A stretch of 64,000 bases of DNA from Carettochelys insculpta (taxonomy: Eukaryota > Chordata > Testudines > Carettochelyidae). Both the position numbers and the translations under genes were made by a program. The stretch lies in NCBI RefSeq assembly GCF_033958435.1, contig NC_134161.1, positions 16,554,001 to 16,618,000 on the forward strand, in the 5' to 3' direction. Below the pieces are notes generated by a model, which saw only the letters and a list, made by a program, of their open reading frames with translations, did no database searches and was not told where the DNA came from. Shown one piece after another: positions 23,233-34,582 of the stretch (positions within the stretch are counted from its first letter, which is position 1; each line of letters begins with the position of its first letter).

Positions 23233-24803
23233 GGAAGTGGCAGCATTGTGGGACTGGGAAGCCCAGCCCCAGATGTGTGGAGCAACCCAGCTCCCACCCC
23301 AGAGCAGGGGACAGAGCTCTGCATCATGGGAAAGTGGGCGAACCCCTTAGGTACCAGAAGCTGCCTACCCAGGCCAGGGCAGGGGCCAGCACAGACAATC
23401 CAGCAGAACTGATCAATGGATGTGCTTTTTCATACTGTGTGCAGTTGGTGCATGGAATTCATTGCTATATGAAATCGTTAAGGCCAAGAGCTAAGCAGAA
23501 GCCCAAAGAGGATTGGCCGTCTATGTCGATAACAAAACCATTCAGAGACAGATGAGTGAACACTCAAGAACCAAACAACCGCTTTGAAAGGATACTGGCT
23601 ACCAGCCCATAGGAATTGGAAGGAATCTTCCCTGGGGAGACAATTGCTAACTGTGGGTTTCTTCCTCTCATGCATCTGGTGTGAGCCACTATTGCAGAGA
23701 GCATACAGGACTAGGTGGACCCTGGTCTGATCCTAGACCTTTCTCACTCTGTGCAAAGAGTCATGCAGGGTTTGGTGTCACATAAAAGGTTAATAATACT
23801 CATACCTGGGGATGCTCAGAGAGTTGCATTCAGGTTGCTTGACCCCTGCCATCCAAGGGCTATGGAGAAGGGACAGCCTACAGATTCTACATGTCAAAGT
23901 AGTCATATTAGCAGTTGAATTGTGCAATTTATTGATAGCAATTAATTTGATTAATGAGCTCAACAAGATCTGTGGACGTTTCTTAAGGTGGACTCATGAG
24001 GAGACATTACCCTCCAGCCCAGGGATTAAGGTATTCAGAAGCCCATGTCTGATCCCACTGTCCAGCAGAGACTAGGAATGCAGGTCTCCCTCCTTCTCGG
24101 CCACACAGCCGATACAGTCATAGCTGCTGCAGGCCTTACTGACCACACAGGACACCGCGGGGCCTAAGAAAAGGAGGGGACCAGACAAGAACCTGGCAGG
24201 CTCAAGCTGAGAGCAGAAGATGGCAGGAGGAGGGACAGCTAAGTCATGGAAGGGTACGGTTCAAGATAGAGGCAGAGCGAGTATTTGGAGAGCTAGGAGA
24301 CGAACCACTCCACACAGAGCTGAGAAAATTCATGTGGAAATGGCTGCCAACAGGTGGGGGCAAAGGGGGCAGTTGCCTTGTGGCCCAGCCCAGATCTCCA
24401 GGCCCCTAAATTGCCCCCAGGGTCCCACACCGCATGTTGCAGGTGGCACTGAGGACTGGCTAACCCGGATCTCCATCTCTCCCCTTCTACCTGAGGCCCT
24501 GCCCCCAGAGCTGAGCCCCTTCCCCCAACACAAAGGCACATATCGCCCATGGCTTCTCAAAGTCAGGCCAGGTCTACTAGGTCAGCAAGAGAAGCCACCC
24601 TTGGCAGTAGTCAGATTGCAGAGCTCACAGAAAGAGCTGGTGGCTGGGGGGTTCACACAGTGGGATCTGGAGAACATGCAATGGAGGGAGACACAGGAGC
24701 AGGGTCTGTATCTGTGCCAGGCCCCACTGCCAGGGCTGTAGGGCACTCAGCTTACAACACAAGATGGGGCAGCAGCGGGAATGGTGATTATTGCTTCGGA
24801 GTA
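23233..24803. other. Mostly unrecognised DNA, possible old CR1 end inside
   Basis: At 23600-23740 plus-strand words GGAATCTTCCCTGGGGAGAC, ACTAGGTGGACCCTGGTCTG resemble a diverged CR1 3' end (compare GATGGACCTTTGGTCTGACC at 57134), confidence about 0.45. The remainder shows no repeat or exon. The plus-strand 173-codon frame 24220-24741 has no domain signature. Confidence 0.42.
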
Positions 24804-25098
24804 AGGCCAAGTCTATGCTAGACCTTAAAGTTGATTGTAGATACTCAATTTCAGCTGCAGCATTTGTGTAGTTGGAATTAACTCATTTTCAAGTGATTTA
24901 TTTGGCCATTCTCACCCAGCAAGGTCAACAGGAGAAACTCTCCCTTCAACCTCCGCTACTCCTCACAACAAAAAGGAGAACAGGGGTCGACTGTCAACCC
25001 CAGACAGTTCAATTTCATGCATCCCCACTAGATGCATGAAATCAAACCCAGAAAAATTGACCCTGACTGGGTCCATTCTTCCACATAGTGAAGACACA
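24804..25098. mobile_element. MITE of the 'GACTTATCTG' family, copy 1
   Basis: Starts with AGGCCAAGTCTATGCTAGAC. It contains CAACAGGAGAAACTCTCCC, CAACCTCCGCTACTCCTCAC, GGTCGACTGTCAACCCCAGA, CATCCCCACTAGATGCATGA and TTGACCCTGACTGGGTCC, ending near TAGTGAAGACACAC. The same ordered blocks occur at 40208-40494, 59933-60207 and, more weakly, 62014-62270. No coding capacity. Confidence 0.7.
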
Positions 25099-25307
25099 CA
25101 CTGATGTAGTATCTCACAGAAGATTTCTCTTAAAGGACTGACGGCAAAGACATCTCAAAGCTATTAAGATATTGAAAACACTTGAAGAGGGTGTCTTAAT
25201 TATACCTGACAAAGAGAAGCAAAGGAAGGAAAGGAAGGAAATAGGCATTCCAATAAGACTGCCCATGAAGTCACAGCAGGTGTTAGAAAATAACCATCGG
25301 GATTACA

Positions 25308-25740
25308 ATAGGTGAGAAGCTGGCTATGTGTCAACATTGTGCCATTGTTGCCAGGAAGGCTAATGGCATATTGGGCTGCATTAATAGGGACACTGCCAAC
25401 AGACTGAGGTAAGTGATTATTTCCCTCTATTTGGCACTGGTGAAGCCACATCTGGAGCATTGTGTCCAGTTCTAGCCCCAAGCTACAAAAAGTTGCCGTG
25501 GGGAAGGTCTAGGTTGGATATTAGGAAAAACTATTTCACCGAATGTGTGGTGAAGCACTGGAATGGGTTACCTAGGAAGGTGGTGGAATCTCCATCCTTA
25601 TAAGTTTTTAAATCACCTCTTGACAAAGCCCTGGCTGGGATGATTTATTTGGGGGTTTTCTGCTTTGAGCAGGAAGTTGGACTAGATGATTGCTGAGTTC
25701 CCTTTCAACCTTAATCTTCCATGAGTCCACGATTCTATGT
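25308..25740 (+). mobile_element. CR1 LINE 3' part with internal deletion, plus strand
   Basis: GAGAAGCTGGCTATGTGTCA, GCCAGGAAGGCTAATGGCAT and GTGAAGCCACATCTGGAGCA precede a sudden jump near 25490 to TTGCCGTGGGGAAGGTCTAG. About 200 bases present in other copies (e.g. 7250-7460) are missing. The end is good: ACTAGATGATTGCTGAGTTC, then CCACGATTCTATG. Confidence 0.9.
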
Positions 25741-26732
25741 CACCTACACAGAAGCAGCTGGCCCAAGCCCCAACACATATCACACAGAGGGCAGAGAACC
25801 GCTGCCTGAGGATAATGGATCTCAGTCAACATCGACTGGAACAGATTTCAATAGCTGACCTGAAGGTCAGACCCAGTCCTGAGTCATCAAGTGTCCTGGC
25901 TGCCAAGCTGCTCCCCTCTAAAGTCAACAAGAGAAAAGAAGTTTCCTTCCAGGACTCACCGTTCCTGAAAGATGTGGTATATACACTATAATCTGTGGGG
26001 CTTAAAAATTCAGCTTCCCCACTGTGTTTCCCACTCTTACTCTATAAACAGGACACTTCCTTATTCACAACGATCCTTATCAAAGAAAGAGAGAGAAATT
26101 GAAATATAGCCCTCCCACCAAACCACGCTATGCAACTGTTGCATTTCCACATTTTTAACTGGACCTCTTTTTAGACATTCAGTAATAAAAACAAGCCAAT
26201 AAAATGAACATGGAAATATATTCATTAGGATTTATAATGCTCATTAAAACTGCCTGTGTACAAAAGCATGACAGTAGAGGAAAATGCAAATTAGACTGCA
26301 TGAGAAGAGGATATTTCCCTAATCGTCCAATCAAATGCTAGTGCAATTATCTGTGGCCAACCCAATGGGTTCAAATTATACTCTTCATCCTTGGACACAG
26401 TGAGGAGTCTAAAAGTGTTTCATTTTAATAAAAATGAAATCTGGACCCTGCAGAAACCAGCTTCACTAATGACGTGTTTACACAGAAAGAAACAATTTCT
26501 ATTTAATGGTGATTACCATCGAGAACAAATTAAACTTCCGGGAGTATATGGATTAGAGATAATGGGAACAAAAAAAAGTTTCACTCTGTGTGTGTGTCTC
26601 ACTCTGTGTGTAGCTGCGTGCAAATCAGTGCATAGGAGTTTGAATCTATACCTCTGTGTGTGGAAATTTGTGTGTGTCTCTGTCTGTGACTATGTACTTG
26701 CATTGGTGTATCTGCCTGGATGTGCATCCACA
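25741..26732. other. Unrecognised DNA including an AT-rich candidate regulatory stretch
   Basis: 26150-26400 has an octamer word ATGCAAAT at 26284-26291, TAATGCTCATTAAAA and CCAATCAAATGC, with no repeat recognised; treat it only as a candidate conserved element. 26575-26700 has loose TGTGTG/CTCTGTG words. Confidence 0.35.
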
Positions 26733-27103
26733 GGTAGGTCTACAGAGCAAAGTTATTTCACAATAACAGCTGTTATTTTGAAATAACTAACCTAGTGTCT
26801 ACACGACGCTACTGCTATTTCGAAATAGTGGTTGACATTTCAAAATTGGTAAACCTACCTCATTGCAAGAGGAATAGCATTTATTTTGAAGGAGTTATTT
26901 CAAAATAGATGCTGTTAAGGCGTAGTACATCCAATGTCTCTCTTTTGAAATCTGCTTGATGTGTGTAGATGTATTTTGAAATAACTAAGTGCTACTTCAA
27001 AATGCATTTTGTGTGTAGCGACTTTATTTCAAAATATGCTATTCTAGAATAGCTTTTCTGGGATATCTTATTTCAAAATCAGGCTGTTGTGTACACATAC
27101 CCT
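26733..27103. mobile_element. GTCTACAC-type MITE, copy 3
   Basis: Left end GGTAGGTCTACAGAGCAAAG, right end GGCTGTTGTGTACACATACC. Core: TGTTATTTTGAAATAACTAA, CTATTTCGAAATAGTGG and AATAGCATTTATTTTGAAGG. It is shorter and more diverged than the copy at 22751, and lacks its TAGAGCCCCTGG block. Non-coding. Confidence 0.75.
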
Positions 27104-27107
27104 GACA

Positions 27108-27110
<3 letters not shown>

Positions 27111-27177
<67 letters not shown>
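27111..27177. repeat. (TG)33 microsatellite
   Basis: 67 bases of uninterrupted TG, beginning eight bases after the right end of the MITE. It gives an artefactual His/Thr-repeat frame on the minus strand. Its purity suggests it is young or still slipping in length. Confidence 0.97.
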
Positions 27178-27179
<2 letters not shown>

Positions 27180-29080
27180 CAGAGTGATGCTGTCATAAGA
27201 AGTTAAAACAAGAAATAAGAAACAAAACACTATTTCAATCATCCGATAGCACAAAACATGAGTTTTGATCAATGGCGTATTTGGACTCAGTGAAACACAT
27301 TAATTTTATTTTCCTGTGATCCACATCTATTCCTCATAACAACATCCCCCACAACACAAACTGCCAATCGATCCTGAAATGATGGAAGACAGAATCTCCA
27401 GACTCTGATTTTCAGGTGAACTGATTTTAAGTATTTGACTATCATTGCAAAAATATGCCAAATGCTTCCTGCCTCGCTTCAGCAGCTCCGTAATGACACT
27501 GGAAGCCATAGGTTGGGAACCCCTAGGGCAGAATTAGCTTAAAGAGACAAAGCAAAACAAGAAAACATTTAGAATGCCAGGATCTAGGCAGTGAGTAGGC
27601 ATAAAGTATGCAGGAATATTTTTCTTTCCAAAGCCAAGGTCCACACTCACCTCTCCACTCCCTCTGTAGTTCTTTGTTGTATAACTTGAATGGGTGAACA
27701 GAGGGTTAGATATTTTTGCTACTTGCTGCCTAGGATTAGGTAGATTCTGCACATCTTTTTTTCTGCACAGGCCATTCCAAACAGATTGCGTTACACTGTG
27801 TACCTGGGCAGACTCGTCCCAAAGAGTTCTTGGAACTTATTTCTACATTCAGCTTTCATACCTATTCCGTTTGCAGAACAAGCCCACATGTGAGCAGTCC
27901 CCAGGTCAGGAATTTAAGCTAGAGACACATAATAATGTAATATCTGGGAGTATTTAATAATGGTAAAATGAAAACTGTAACTGAAGCATAATGAAGCAAA
28001 CTTGCAAAAGCCCTCAGCGGACTGGTTCAGAGCAATAGTAAACAATGCACAGAAATGTAACTTAATTATCTTCTGATTCCAAATATGCAACCAGATGCAC
28101 AGATAGTCCACCTAAGGAAATGGAGGCAGAGAGGGATTAGAAAGAGGGTTAGTCTATTTCACTATTCCAGAGTAAAACGTTCAGGCATAAAGGTCCTCAG
28201 TAAGGATATGTTCAACAGCTACAATCATCAAAATGATGAGAACAATATGATCTGTGCATGGCTTCTTCTGAGAGCTGCTATCGCTCACTCAGAAATATCC
28301 AAGTGAGAAAATATCAAGGAGAAAAACATCCCTCATGGGGTTATAAGAGGATTCAAGAGTGGTTTGCTTCCCCGGTGACATCAAAATAACTTAGTTGTGC
28401 CATGAAGGCCCTTTTGAAGGATTAAAGGAATTGAAGTGACGAATGGGAGCTGGGATTTGCACATTCATTTGGAAAAAGTTACAAAGCAAAATATTTCACA
28501 TGAACAAAGAGTGCACAGGCGTTCCAAAGGGAATGGTAGTAAGAGGGCTACCCATGGATGTGCAGAGCAAACCACAAAACCCAGCATTTGCAGGTGCCAT
28601 TTGCAAACACCTCCTGGATAACATTTTCAGTAGTCAACAATTTTGTGGTAGCTGGCACGGCTGTAAATTTCCAGGGGCAAAGGAGTCTTCCTGCTACAGG
28701 TAGAGTAAAAGTTCTCTGGTTTCATGTTGCAAGAACTAGACCAAGTTCTACTCTGTCTGTAATGCTCTCCTCTCTGCTCCATGGAATCACGTTTGAGCTG
28801 GAGACACTTGACAGGAAGCAGATCCAGAACATGAAAACAGAACAGAAAACCCTGGTTTTGCCAACAAAACTGGTGGAATGTCTTGGCTTTTGGCAACCCA
28901 CAAGAGACCCTCACTGGCTCCGAGTTGTTGTCTGTGGTATCAGACCAACTACCAATGAACCTAAAGTATATAACATTACCTGAAGTTACCAGATTTGTTA
29001 GGGCAAATGGTCTTATGACTCCGGATTACCTGAATGTATGGGCAATTAGATGTGAAAAGAAATGCTTATTGTCAACTGTG
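27178..29080. other. Unrecognised DNA
   Basis: About 1.9 kb with no repeat family recognised. Frames around 28443-28983 (plus) look superficially protein-like but overlap each other in different frames and have no domain signature or clear splice context. Confidence 0.42.
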
Positions 29081-29690
29081 ATTCATAGCTTCATAGATAT
29101 TAAGGTCAGAAGATTATGATCATCCCATCTGACCTCCTGCATCCTGGACTTGTCAATGCACTAGCAATTTATGCATCATCATTCCTTGTTGTTAAACCAT
29201 AAACCATCATGTTTCTTTTCGACAAACATCCAATTTTAATTTTAAAACTTCAAGTAACAGAGACTATACCACATCTCTTGGGAATCTGTTCCAATGATTA
29301 ACTATTCTCACTGATACAAATTTGCATCTTATTTCCAGGTAGAATTTTCCAGCTTCAGCTCCTACTATGCATCTTGTTATGCATTTATCTGCTAGATTAA
29401 AAACTCCTGTGTTATCAAATATCTTCTCCCTATGTAGGTAATTACAATACCTAAGTCATTTAGAGAGTCTTTATCCTGCTTCCCAGGATACAGTCCCTCA
29501 TCTTGTAAGTGTGGTCTATAGTCTTTGTTCCTAGGTTTATAACCTGGCATTTAGTTGCATTAAAATTCATGTTGTTTATTCGTGTCCATTTACAAAGCGA
29601 TCTGGATTGCCCCGATCATTACGCATCATTCCACCAATGTCTGTATCAACTGTAAACTTTATCAGCAAATATTCCATGACAAAAAGCACA
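29081..29690 (-). mobile_element. Old CR1-like LINE, minus strand
   Basis: ATTCATAGCTTCATAGATAT, CCATCTGACCTCCTGCATCC, then blocks matching in order the reverse complement of a CR1 3' half (AATCTGTTCCAATGATTAAC, TAGAATTTTCCAGCTTCAGC, GGCATTTAGTTGCATTAAAA). More diverged than most others here; no frame. Confidence 0.7.
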
Positions 29691-30159
29691 TTAAAATGGA
29701 GTTAAGGTTGATAGTACATTACTAGTTTAGGGTACACTACATTACAAGGATATGATAATTGACCAGAACTAAGTCTTACGAATCTAGAATTTTCTTTTCT
29801 GTAAAAATGAAAATAAATCCAACATGCTAACAACTGCTAGGGCACCTAAACAAACTTAATTCTGCTCTGTCACAGACAACTCCCTGTATCATTGAAATCT
29901 TGTGTGTAGGCCACATTTGGTATTTTTAGGATTAACTGTCCTTTTTTTCCTCTTTTATTCTTCATAATCAAGCTTCTTCTTGAGTAGAATTCTTACCTCT
30001 GCCCAGCAGTGATGCTGAGGGACAAAGATAAAAAAAAAGTAATGTGCTTTTAAAAAGCAGTTTGTTAGAACCTGAGTCCACAAACACTAAAATGCCTTAA
30101 TCGTGGTCATCAAGTTTGAGCATGATACAGAAAGAACAAGAGCATAAAAATGACTATGA
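29691..30159. other. Unrecognised AT-rich DNA
   Basis: No gene or repeat family recognised. Confidence 0.4.
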
Positions 30160-30708
30160 ATGACTGAGTTCTGCACTCATTAGGCCTCAGTTGGAGTATT
30201 GTGTCCAGTTTTGGGCAAAACATCTTGAGAAAGATGTGGAGAAACTGAAGAAGGTCCAGAAAACAGACACAAGAATGATGAAAAGCTGCAGAAAGCGAGC
30301 GATGAGGGAAGACTGAAAGAACTGGGCTTGTTTAGTTTAGAAAAAGAGAAGACTAAGAGGGGTCATGATGGTGGTTTTCAAGTGCCTAAAAGAGGGTTAC
30401 AAAGAGGAGGGAGAAAAATTGTTCTCCTCAGCCTCTGAGGACAGGACAAGGAGCAATGAGCTTAACCTGCAGCAAGGGAGGTTTAGGTTGGACATTAGAA
30501 AAGACTTGCTACCTGTCAGGGTGGTGAAGCACTGGAATAAATTGCCTGGGGAGGTTGTGGGATCTCCATCACCGAAGACATTTAAGAGCAGGTTAGACAG
30601 ACACCTGTCACGGATGGTCTAGATGGTGCTTGGTCCTGCCGTGAGGGCAGGGGACTGGACTTGATGACCGTTCAAGGTCCCTTCCAGTTCCAGTATTCTC
30701 ACTAACTT
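30160..30708 (+). mobile_element. CR1 LINE 3' part, plus strand
   Basis: Starts at CTCAGTTGGAGTATTGTGTC. The 85-codon frame 30365-30622 encodes the C-terminal end (FKCLKEGYKEEGEKLFSS, then RLDIRKDLLPVRVVKHWNKL and SPSPKTFKSRLDRHLSRMV) and reaches the natural stop. The 3' UTR runs GGTCTAGATGGTGCTTGGTC to CTTCCAGTTCCAGTATTCTC. Confidence 0.93.
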
Positions 30709-30729
30709 CTAACTACTTTCATTGAATCA

Positions 30730-31016
30730 CAGGGAGAAGATAAGTTGCCTATCCACCATCTCAATATCATTCACTCCTCTGGACACCTTTATCACAGCCT
30801 CTTCCTGGTTTACTTTCTAAGATAAACAATCCCAGTGTTTTCAGTCTTTCTTCACAGAAGAGTTTTCCTAGGAACATAATCACTCTCATTACTCTGTTCT
30901 GAACCCCAGCTAGTTCATCAATACCCTTTTTGATATGGGATGACCAGTACCGCATAATCTATTTTATGTGATGCTGTAGCACTGATATACATAATGGCAT
31001 TATAGCATAGTCCATA
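30730..31016 (-). mobile_element. Old CR1-like LINE fragment, minus strand
   Basis: TCACTCCTCTGGACACCTTT, CAGTCTTTCTTCACAGAAGA and ATGGGATGACCAGTACCGCA are in CR1 reverse-complement order. It lies back-to-back with the plus-strand CR1 to its left. No frame beyond a 62-codon fragment, INELAGVQNRVMRVIMFL-like, consistent with the CR1 C-terminal region. Confidence 0.58.
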
Positions 31017-31017
31017 T

Positions 31018-31404
31018 CAGTGTTTCCCAACCGGGGTACATGTACACTTGGGAGTACACCAAGGTCTTAGAGAGGGTACATCAACTCATTGAGACATTTG
31101 TCTAGTTGTGCAACAAGCGACATAAAAAACACCAGTAAAGTCAGTGCAATCTAAAAGTTCATTCAGACAGTGACTTGTTTCTTCTGCTTCATATGCCTCG
31201 TGCTGAAATCTAATAACAATATTTCTTTTCCAATTAATTTATTTGATAATATAGTGGAAAGTCAGCAAGTTTTCAGCAGTAGTCTTCTGTGAGATTTTTG
31301 CATGTTTTTGTAAGTATGTAGATTTTAAGTAAGGTGTAATTTCAGGGTATGCAAAACAAATCTGACTCCTGAAAAGGGTAGAGTAATCTGGAAAGGTTGA
31401 ATGC
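31018..31404. mobile_element. hAT-type element, long form
   Basis: Left end CAGTGTTTCCCAACCGGGG; the right end GGAAAGGTTGAATGCCC is decayed where GGTTGAGAAACACTG would be expected. Internal words GGTACATGTACACTTGGG, TTTATTTGATAATATAGTGG and GACTCCTGAAAAGGGTAGAG. About 387 bp; AT-rich, no transposase. Confidence 0.68.
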
Positions 31405-31436
31405 CCTTGTTTCAAAACCTTAGATTACTTTAGGAC

Positions 31437-31546
31437 CATGTTTCTCAACTGGTGGTACATGTACCCTTAGGGGTGTGTGAGAGAAGTCTGGGGGTACTTT
31501 TTTTTCCCAAAAAGGTAATTTATAAAAAAAATGTTGACAAACACTC
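31437..31546. mobile_element. hAT-type element, 110-bp deletion form
   Basis: Left CATGTTTCTCAACTGGTGG, right TGTTGACAAACACTC. It shares GTACATGTACCCTTAGGGG with the long form 30 bases away but has almost no interior, like an internally deleted derivative of a related family. Confidence 0.58.
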
Positions 31547-31589
31547 ATCTATATTATTGACCATTCTGTTCCCTTTCCACCACAGCTCT

Positions 31590-31870
31590 GTTTCTGAAAA
31601 ACTGTACGTTTAGCAGATGTTTTCATTGATTCTCTACAAGCACATCCAAGTCTATTTCCTGACTTGACATAGTTAATTTAAGAGCCCAGCCCAGTATATA
31701 ACTAGTTTACCCTTTCCCCTCCAACAGGAATTACTTTGCAATTATCGACACAATTTCACCTACCACCTCACCCATTTGACTAGCTTGGATAGGTCCCAAA
31801 TGTCTCTGGATTTGACTAATTAAAATCCTTTTGAGTTAGCTCCAAAGTTTGCCACACCTTGGTCACTGCC
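31590..31870 (-). mobile_element. Possible diverged CR1, minus strand
   Basis: AGGAATTACTTTGCAATTAT and CTCACCCATTTGACTAGCTT recall the reverse complement of the CR1 segment before the 3' region. Weak; the boundaries are guesses. Confidence 0.38.
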
Positions 31871-32079
31871 TTTCCCAGGTCATTGCTGCTGCAGATGCTG
31901 ATCTAAACCTAAGCTGCTTTATCCTAGGGAAGCTTCAGGAAGCAGACAGAGAACACCTCCAAGTGTTTGCAATGTACAGAATGAGCCCATGAAGTGTTAT
32001 CCACCCTGCCAAGGAGTGCAAAATAATGTTCCTTAAGTGTCTGGCATGGCCACCTCATACCAGGGGTTTCTTCAGTCCC

Positions 32080-33140
32080 AGGAGTCAAAGAAAGGGAGCA
32101 GCCTCCCCTGCCCCGTCACCTCCCCGCTGAAAGCAGGACCAATCCCAATTAAGTTATCCCAAGGATGGAGACTCCACCACCTCTCTCGGTAATGCATTCC
32201 AGTGCTTCATCACCCTTCTGGGGAAATAGTTTTTCCTAATATCCACCGTACACCTCCCCCTCTGTAACTTGAGACCACTGTTCCTTGTTCTGTCATCTTT
32301 TACCACTAAGAACAGCCTCTCGCCATCCTCAAGTAGCGGAAGGCTGCTATTAAATCCCCCCTCACTTGTTTTTTCTGCAGACTAAATCACCCCAAATCCC
32401 TCAGCTTCTCCTTGTAGGTCATGTGCTCCAGCCCTCGAATCATTTTGTCGCCCTCCACTGGACTCTTTCCAGTGCATCCACACAACACTCCAGATGCAGC
32501 CTCACCAACACCAAATAAAGAGGAATAATCACTTCCTGAGATCTGCTGACAATGCTCCTACTAATGTAGCTCAATATGCCGTTAGCCTTCGTGGCTACAA
32601 GGGCACATCGTTGGCTCATATCCAGCTTCTCATCTACTGCAGTCCCCAGGTTCTCTTTTGCAGAACTGCTGCTTAGCCAGTCAGTCCCTTCCTGTAGTAG
32701 TGCTTGGGATTTCCCATGCTAAGCGTAGAGCTCTGCACTTGTTCTTGTTGAACCTCATCCAATTTTTTGACCCATTCCTTTAATTTGTCTAGGTCATTCT
32801 GAACCCTACCCCCACCCTCCAGTGTATCAACCTCTCCCCTTAGCTTTGTGTCATCTGCATACTTGCTGAGGCTGGAATCCATCTTCCCGTCCTGGTCATT
32901 AATGAAGATGTCGAACAAATCCAACCCCATAACTAAGCCTCGGGGTATTTTGTTTGATACCAACTGCCAGATATCAAGCTGTTGATCACAACCCATTAAG
33001 CCTGATGATCTAACCAGCTTTCTATCCACCTTATAGTCCATTTACCCAATCCATACTGCTTTGACTTGCTGGCAAGGATACTGTGGGAGACTATATCAAA
33101 GGCTTTGCTAAAGTCAAGTTACACGCCTAACTCCCACTGA
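32080..33140 (-). mobile_element. CR1 LINE with YADD box, minus strand, about 1.06 kb
   Basis: Reverse complement of CR1 from within the reverse-transcriptase domain to the 3' UTR. The 122-codon frame 33041-32673 carries IPRGLVMGLDLFDIFIND, the conserved strand before the active site. It then carries KYADDTKLRGEVDTLEGGG, with the catalytic Y-A-D-D at 32861-32850, and NDLDKLKEWVKK. Downstream frames are broken. The 3' side loses the terminal ATTCTATG repeat. It is the only copy here with an unmodified catalytic box. 5' truncated, so not capable of moving. Confidence 0.93.
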
Positions 33141-33825
33141 GAGGTAATGCGAGTCCATCACCCAACTCAGATGTTTTTGAAAAACTCCAATATAGGCCAA
33201 TATCCACCTTTAAGTGCCCAAATCCTTTGGAAATCCATTCCTTACACACTCCATGCCTATATTCCCCATCTGTAATTTGGGAAGAATAAACCTTCCTGCC
33301 ACCCCAGCATGCAACAAGGGTGAGTTAATTAAATGTTTGGGAGACCCGCAGATTCTGGGATGGTGGGAACCACTGCCATGCCTGCCGGGGCAGCAAGATA
33401 GAGTGAGAAAAGGAGATGTTCTTTCTGTATTTGTAAGGTTCAAATTTGCTTTCCTCTATTAGCCCAGTTTTTTCCTGGCTCCAAATCCTCAGAAAAGCAC
33501 TTCACACTCTGCTCCAAAATCATCAAGGATTTTTGTTTGTTCGCTGGTAGTGTGCCCCACCATGCCGCAAAATGAGGTAATTCAGCACAGCTATTTCTGA
33601 GATTTACGGTACTTGGAAAAAAAATCAGCCATACTCATGTTTTGTAACACCTTCAAATGCTTTTTGGCCTCATCGTATTTTAAAAAGGCTTTTCCTAGAA
33701 CCTTCAGAAGAAGCTGATTTATAATACCCTCTTGACAAAAATAGGCAAAGCTCATGCCCAGAACTAACTTAGCGATGAGGAAAGTCATATCCAGGCGATA
33801 GTCCCTGGTGCCATAAGAATGTCAA
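33141..33825. other. Unrecognised DNA
   Basis: The left edge may hold diverged upstream CR1. Nothing else recognised. Confidence 0.4.
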
Positions 33826-34020
33826 TCAGAATGGTTCATAGGACTCCTAGGGCTGGTAGGAACCTCCGGAGGTAATCGAGTCCAGCCCCTGCCCAAAGCA
33901 GGGCCAACCCCAACTAATTCATCCCAGCCAGGGCTTTGTCAAGACAGGACTTAAAAACCTCTAGGGATGGAGATTCTGCCACCTCTCTAGTAATGCATTT
34001 CAGTGCTTTACCACTCTCCA
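33826..34020 (-). mobile_element. CR1 LINE 3' end, minus strand
   Basis: GGTTCATAGGACTCCTAGGG, AGCAGGGCCAACCCCAACTA, ACTTAAAAACCTCTAGGGAT, ending at TTTCAGTGCTTTACCACTCT. A 195-base, 5'-truncated copy. Confidence 0.92.
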
Positions 34021-34135
34021 AAATGACTTCAGGTGCTTGAAGGTATTTGGCTAGTAGCAACCAGTGCTCTAGGTGAGACTAGAACTCAGAACCTCTGCAG
34101 ATCACCACTGAAACAAGTACTATAAATACACACCT

Positions 34136-34206
34136 GCGTTAGCTAGGAATTAAACCCAGGTCAATTGCTTAGAAAGTAGCTATGCCTACCACTACACCAC
34201 CAATGC
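34136..34206 (-). pseudogene. tRNA-Gly (TCC-type) pseudogene
   Basis: The 71-base minus-strand sequence begins GCATTGGTGGTGTAGTGGT. Aligned by eye without gaps to the vertebrate tRNA-Gly(TCC) sequence as I know it, 57 of 71 positions agree and all 14 differences are transitions. The acceptor stem keeps 6 of 7 pairs (one G-T) and the T-arm all 5 (one G-T), with T-loop TTTAATT instead of TTCGATT. The anticodon triplet has become TCT. The intragenic B box (GGTTCGANTCC type) has lost its CG. It is therefore decayed and probably not transcribed. About 40 bases further along the minus strand, a second tRNA-like B-box word (GAGTTCTAGTC) occurs. It could instead be the head of a tRNA-derived SINE. 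Confidence 0.66.
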
Positions 34207-34436
34207 CTCTTCACTGGGCTTCTGAAAACATTTAAATGGCGGATCCATAACTTCAGAGCAATGCGTCTCCTCCTATGAAGACAGCCTGGGCATATCAAGA
34301 GGAAAATTTCTAGGGTAAATATAAAGACCACAAGAAAAATGTCCCCACATGCCAGCTATGTACATAGCTGATTTCCCAAGAGAGCTGAGCCCATACTATG
34401 GAAAATAGTCCATCCTTTCTTGGTGTCATTTTTAAA

Positions 34437-34522
34437 TGAATGGGTTGGCCCTGTTTTGGGCAGGGGGCTGGACTTCACCTCCTGACATCTCTACCAGCCC
34501 TAGGATTCTACGATTCCATGTT
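34437..34522 (+). mobile_element. CR1 LINE 3' end, plus strand, 86 bases
   Basis: TGGGTTGGCCCTGTTTTGGG, GGACTTCACCTCCTGACATC, CCAGCCCTAGGATTCTACGA, ending ATTCCATG. Strong 5' truncation. Confidence 0.85.
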
Positions 34523-34582
34523 GTGTCCATTTTCTTGTCCTGGCATTAAGTTATTTGTAGGCGATGCCAGGAAAAAAACATA

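Noticed and set aside
24220..24741. 173-codon plus-strand frame
   Set aside because: Equal-length frames on the opposite strand, no domain signature, no clear start or splice context.
27039..27272. Frame with a long His-Thr repeat on the minus strand
   Set aside because: Direct translation of the (TG)33 microsatellite.
28443..28983. Two overlapping protein-like frames on the plus strand
   Set aside because: They conflict in frame over the same bases and show no recognisable family; chance is more likely than an exon.
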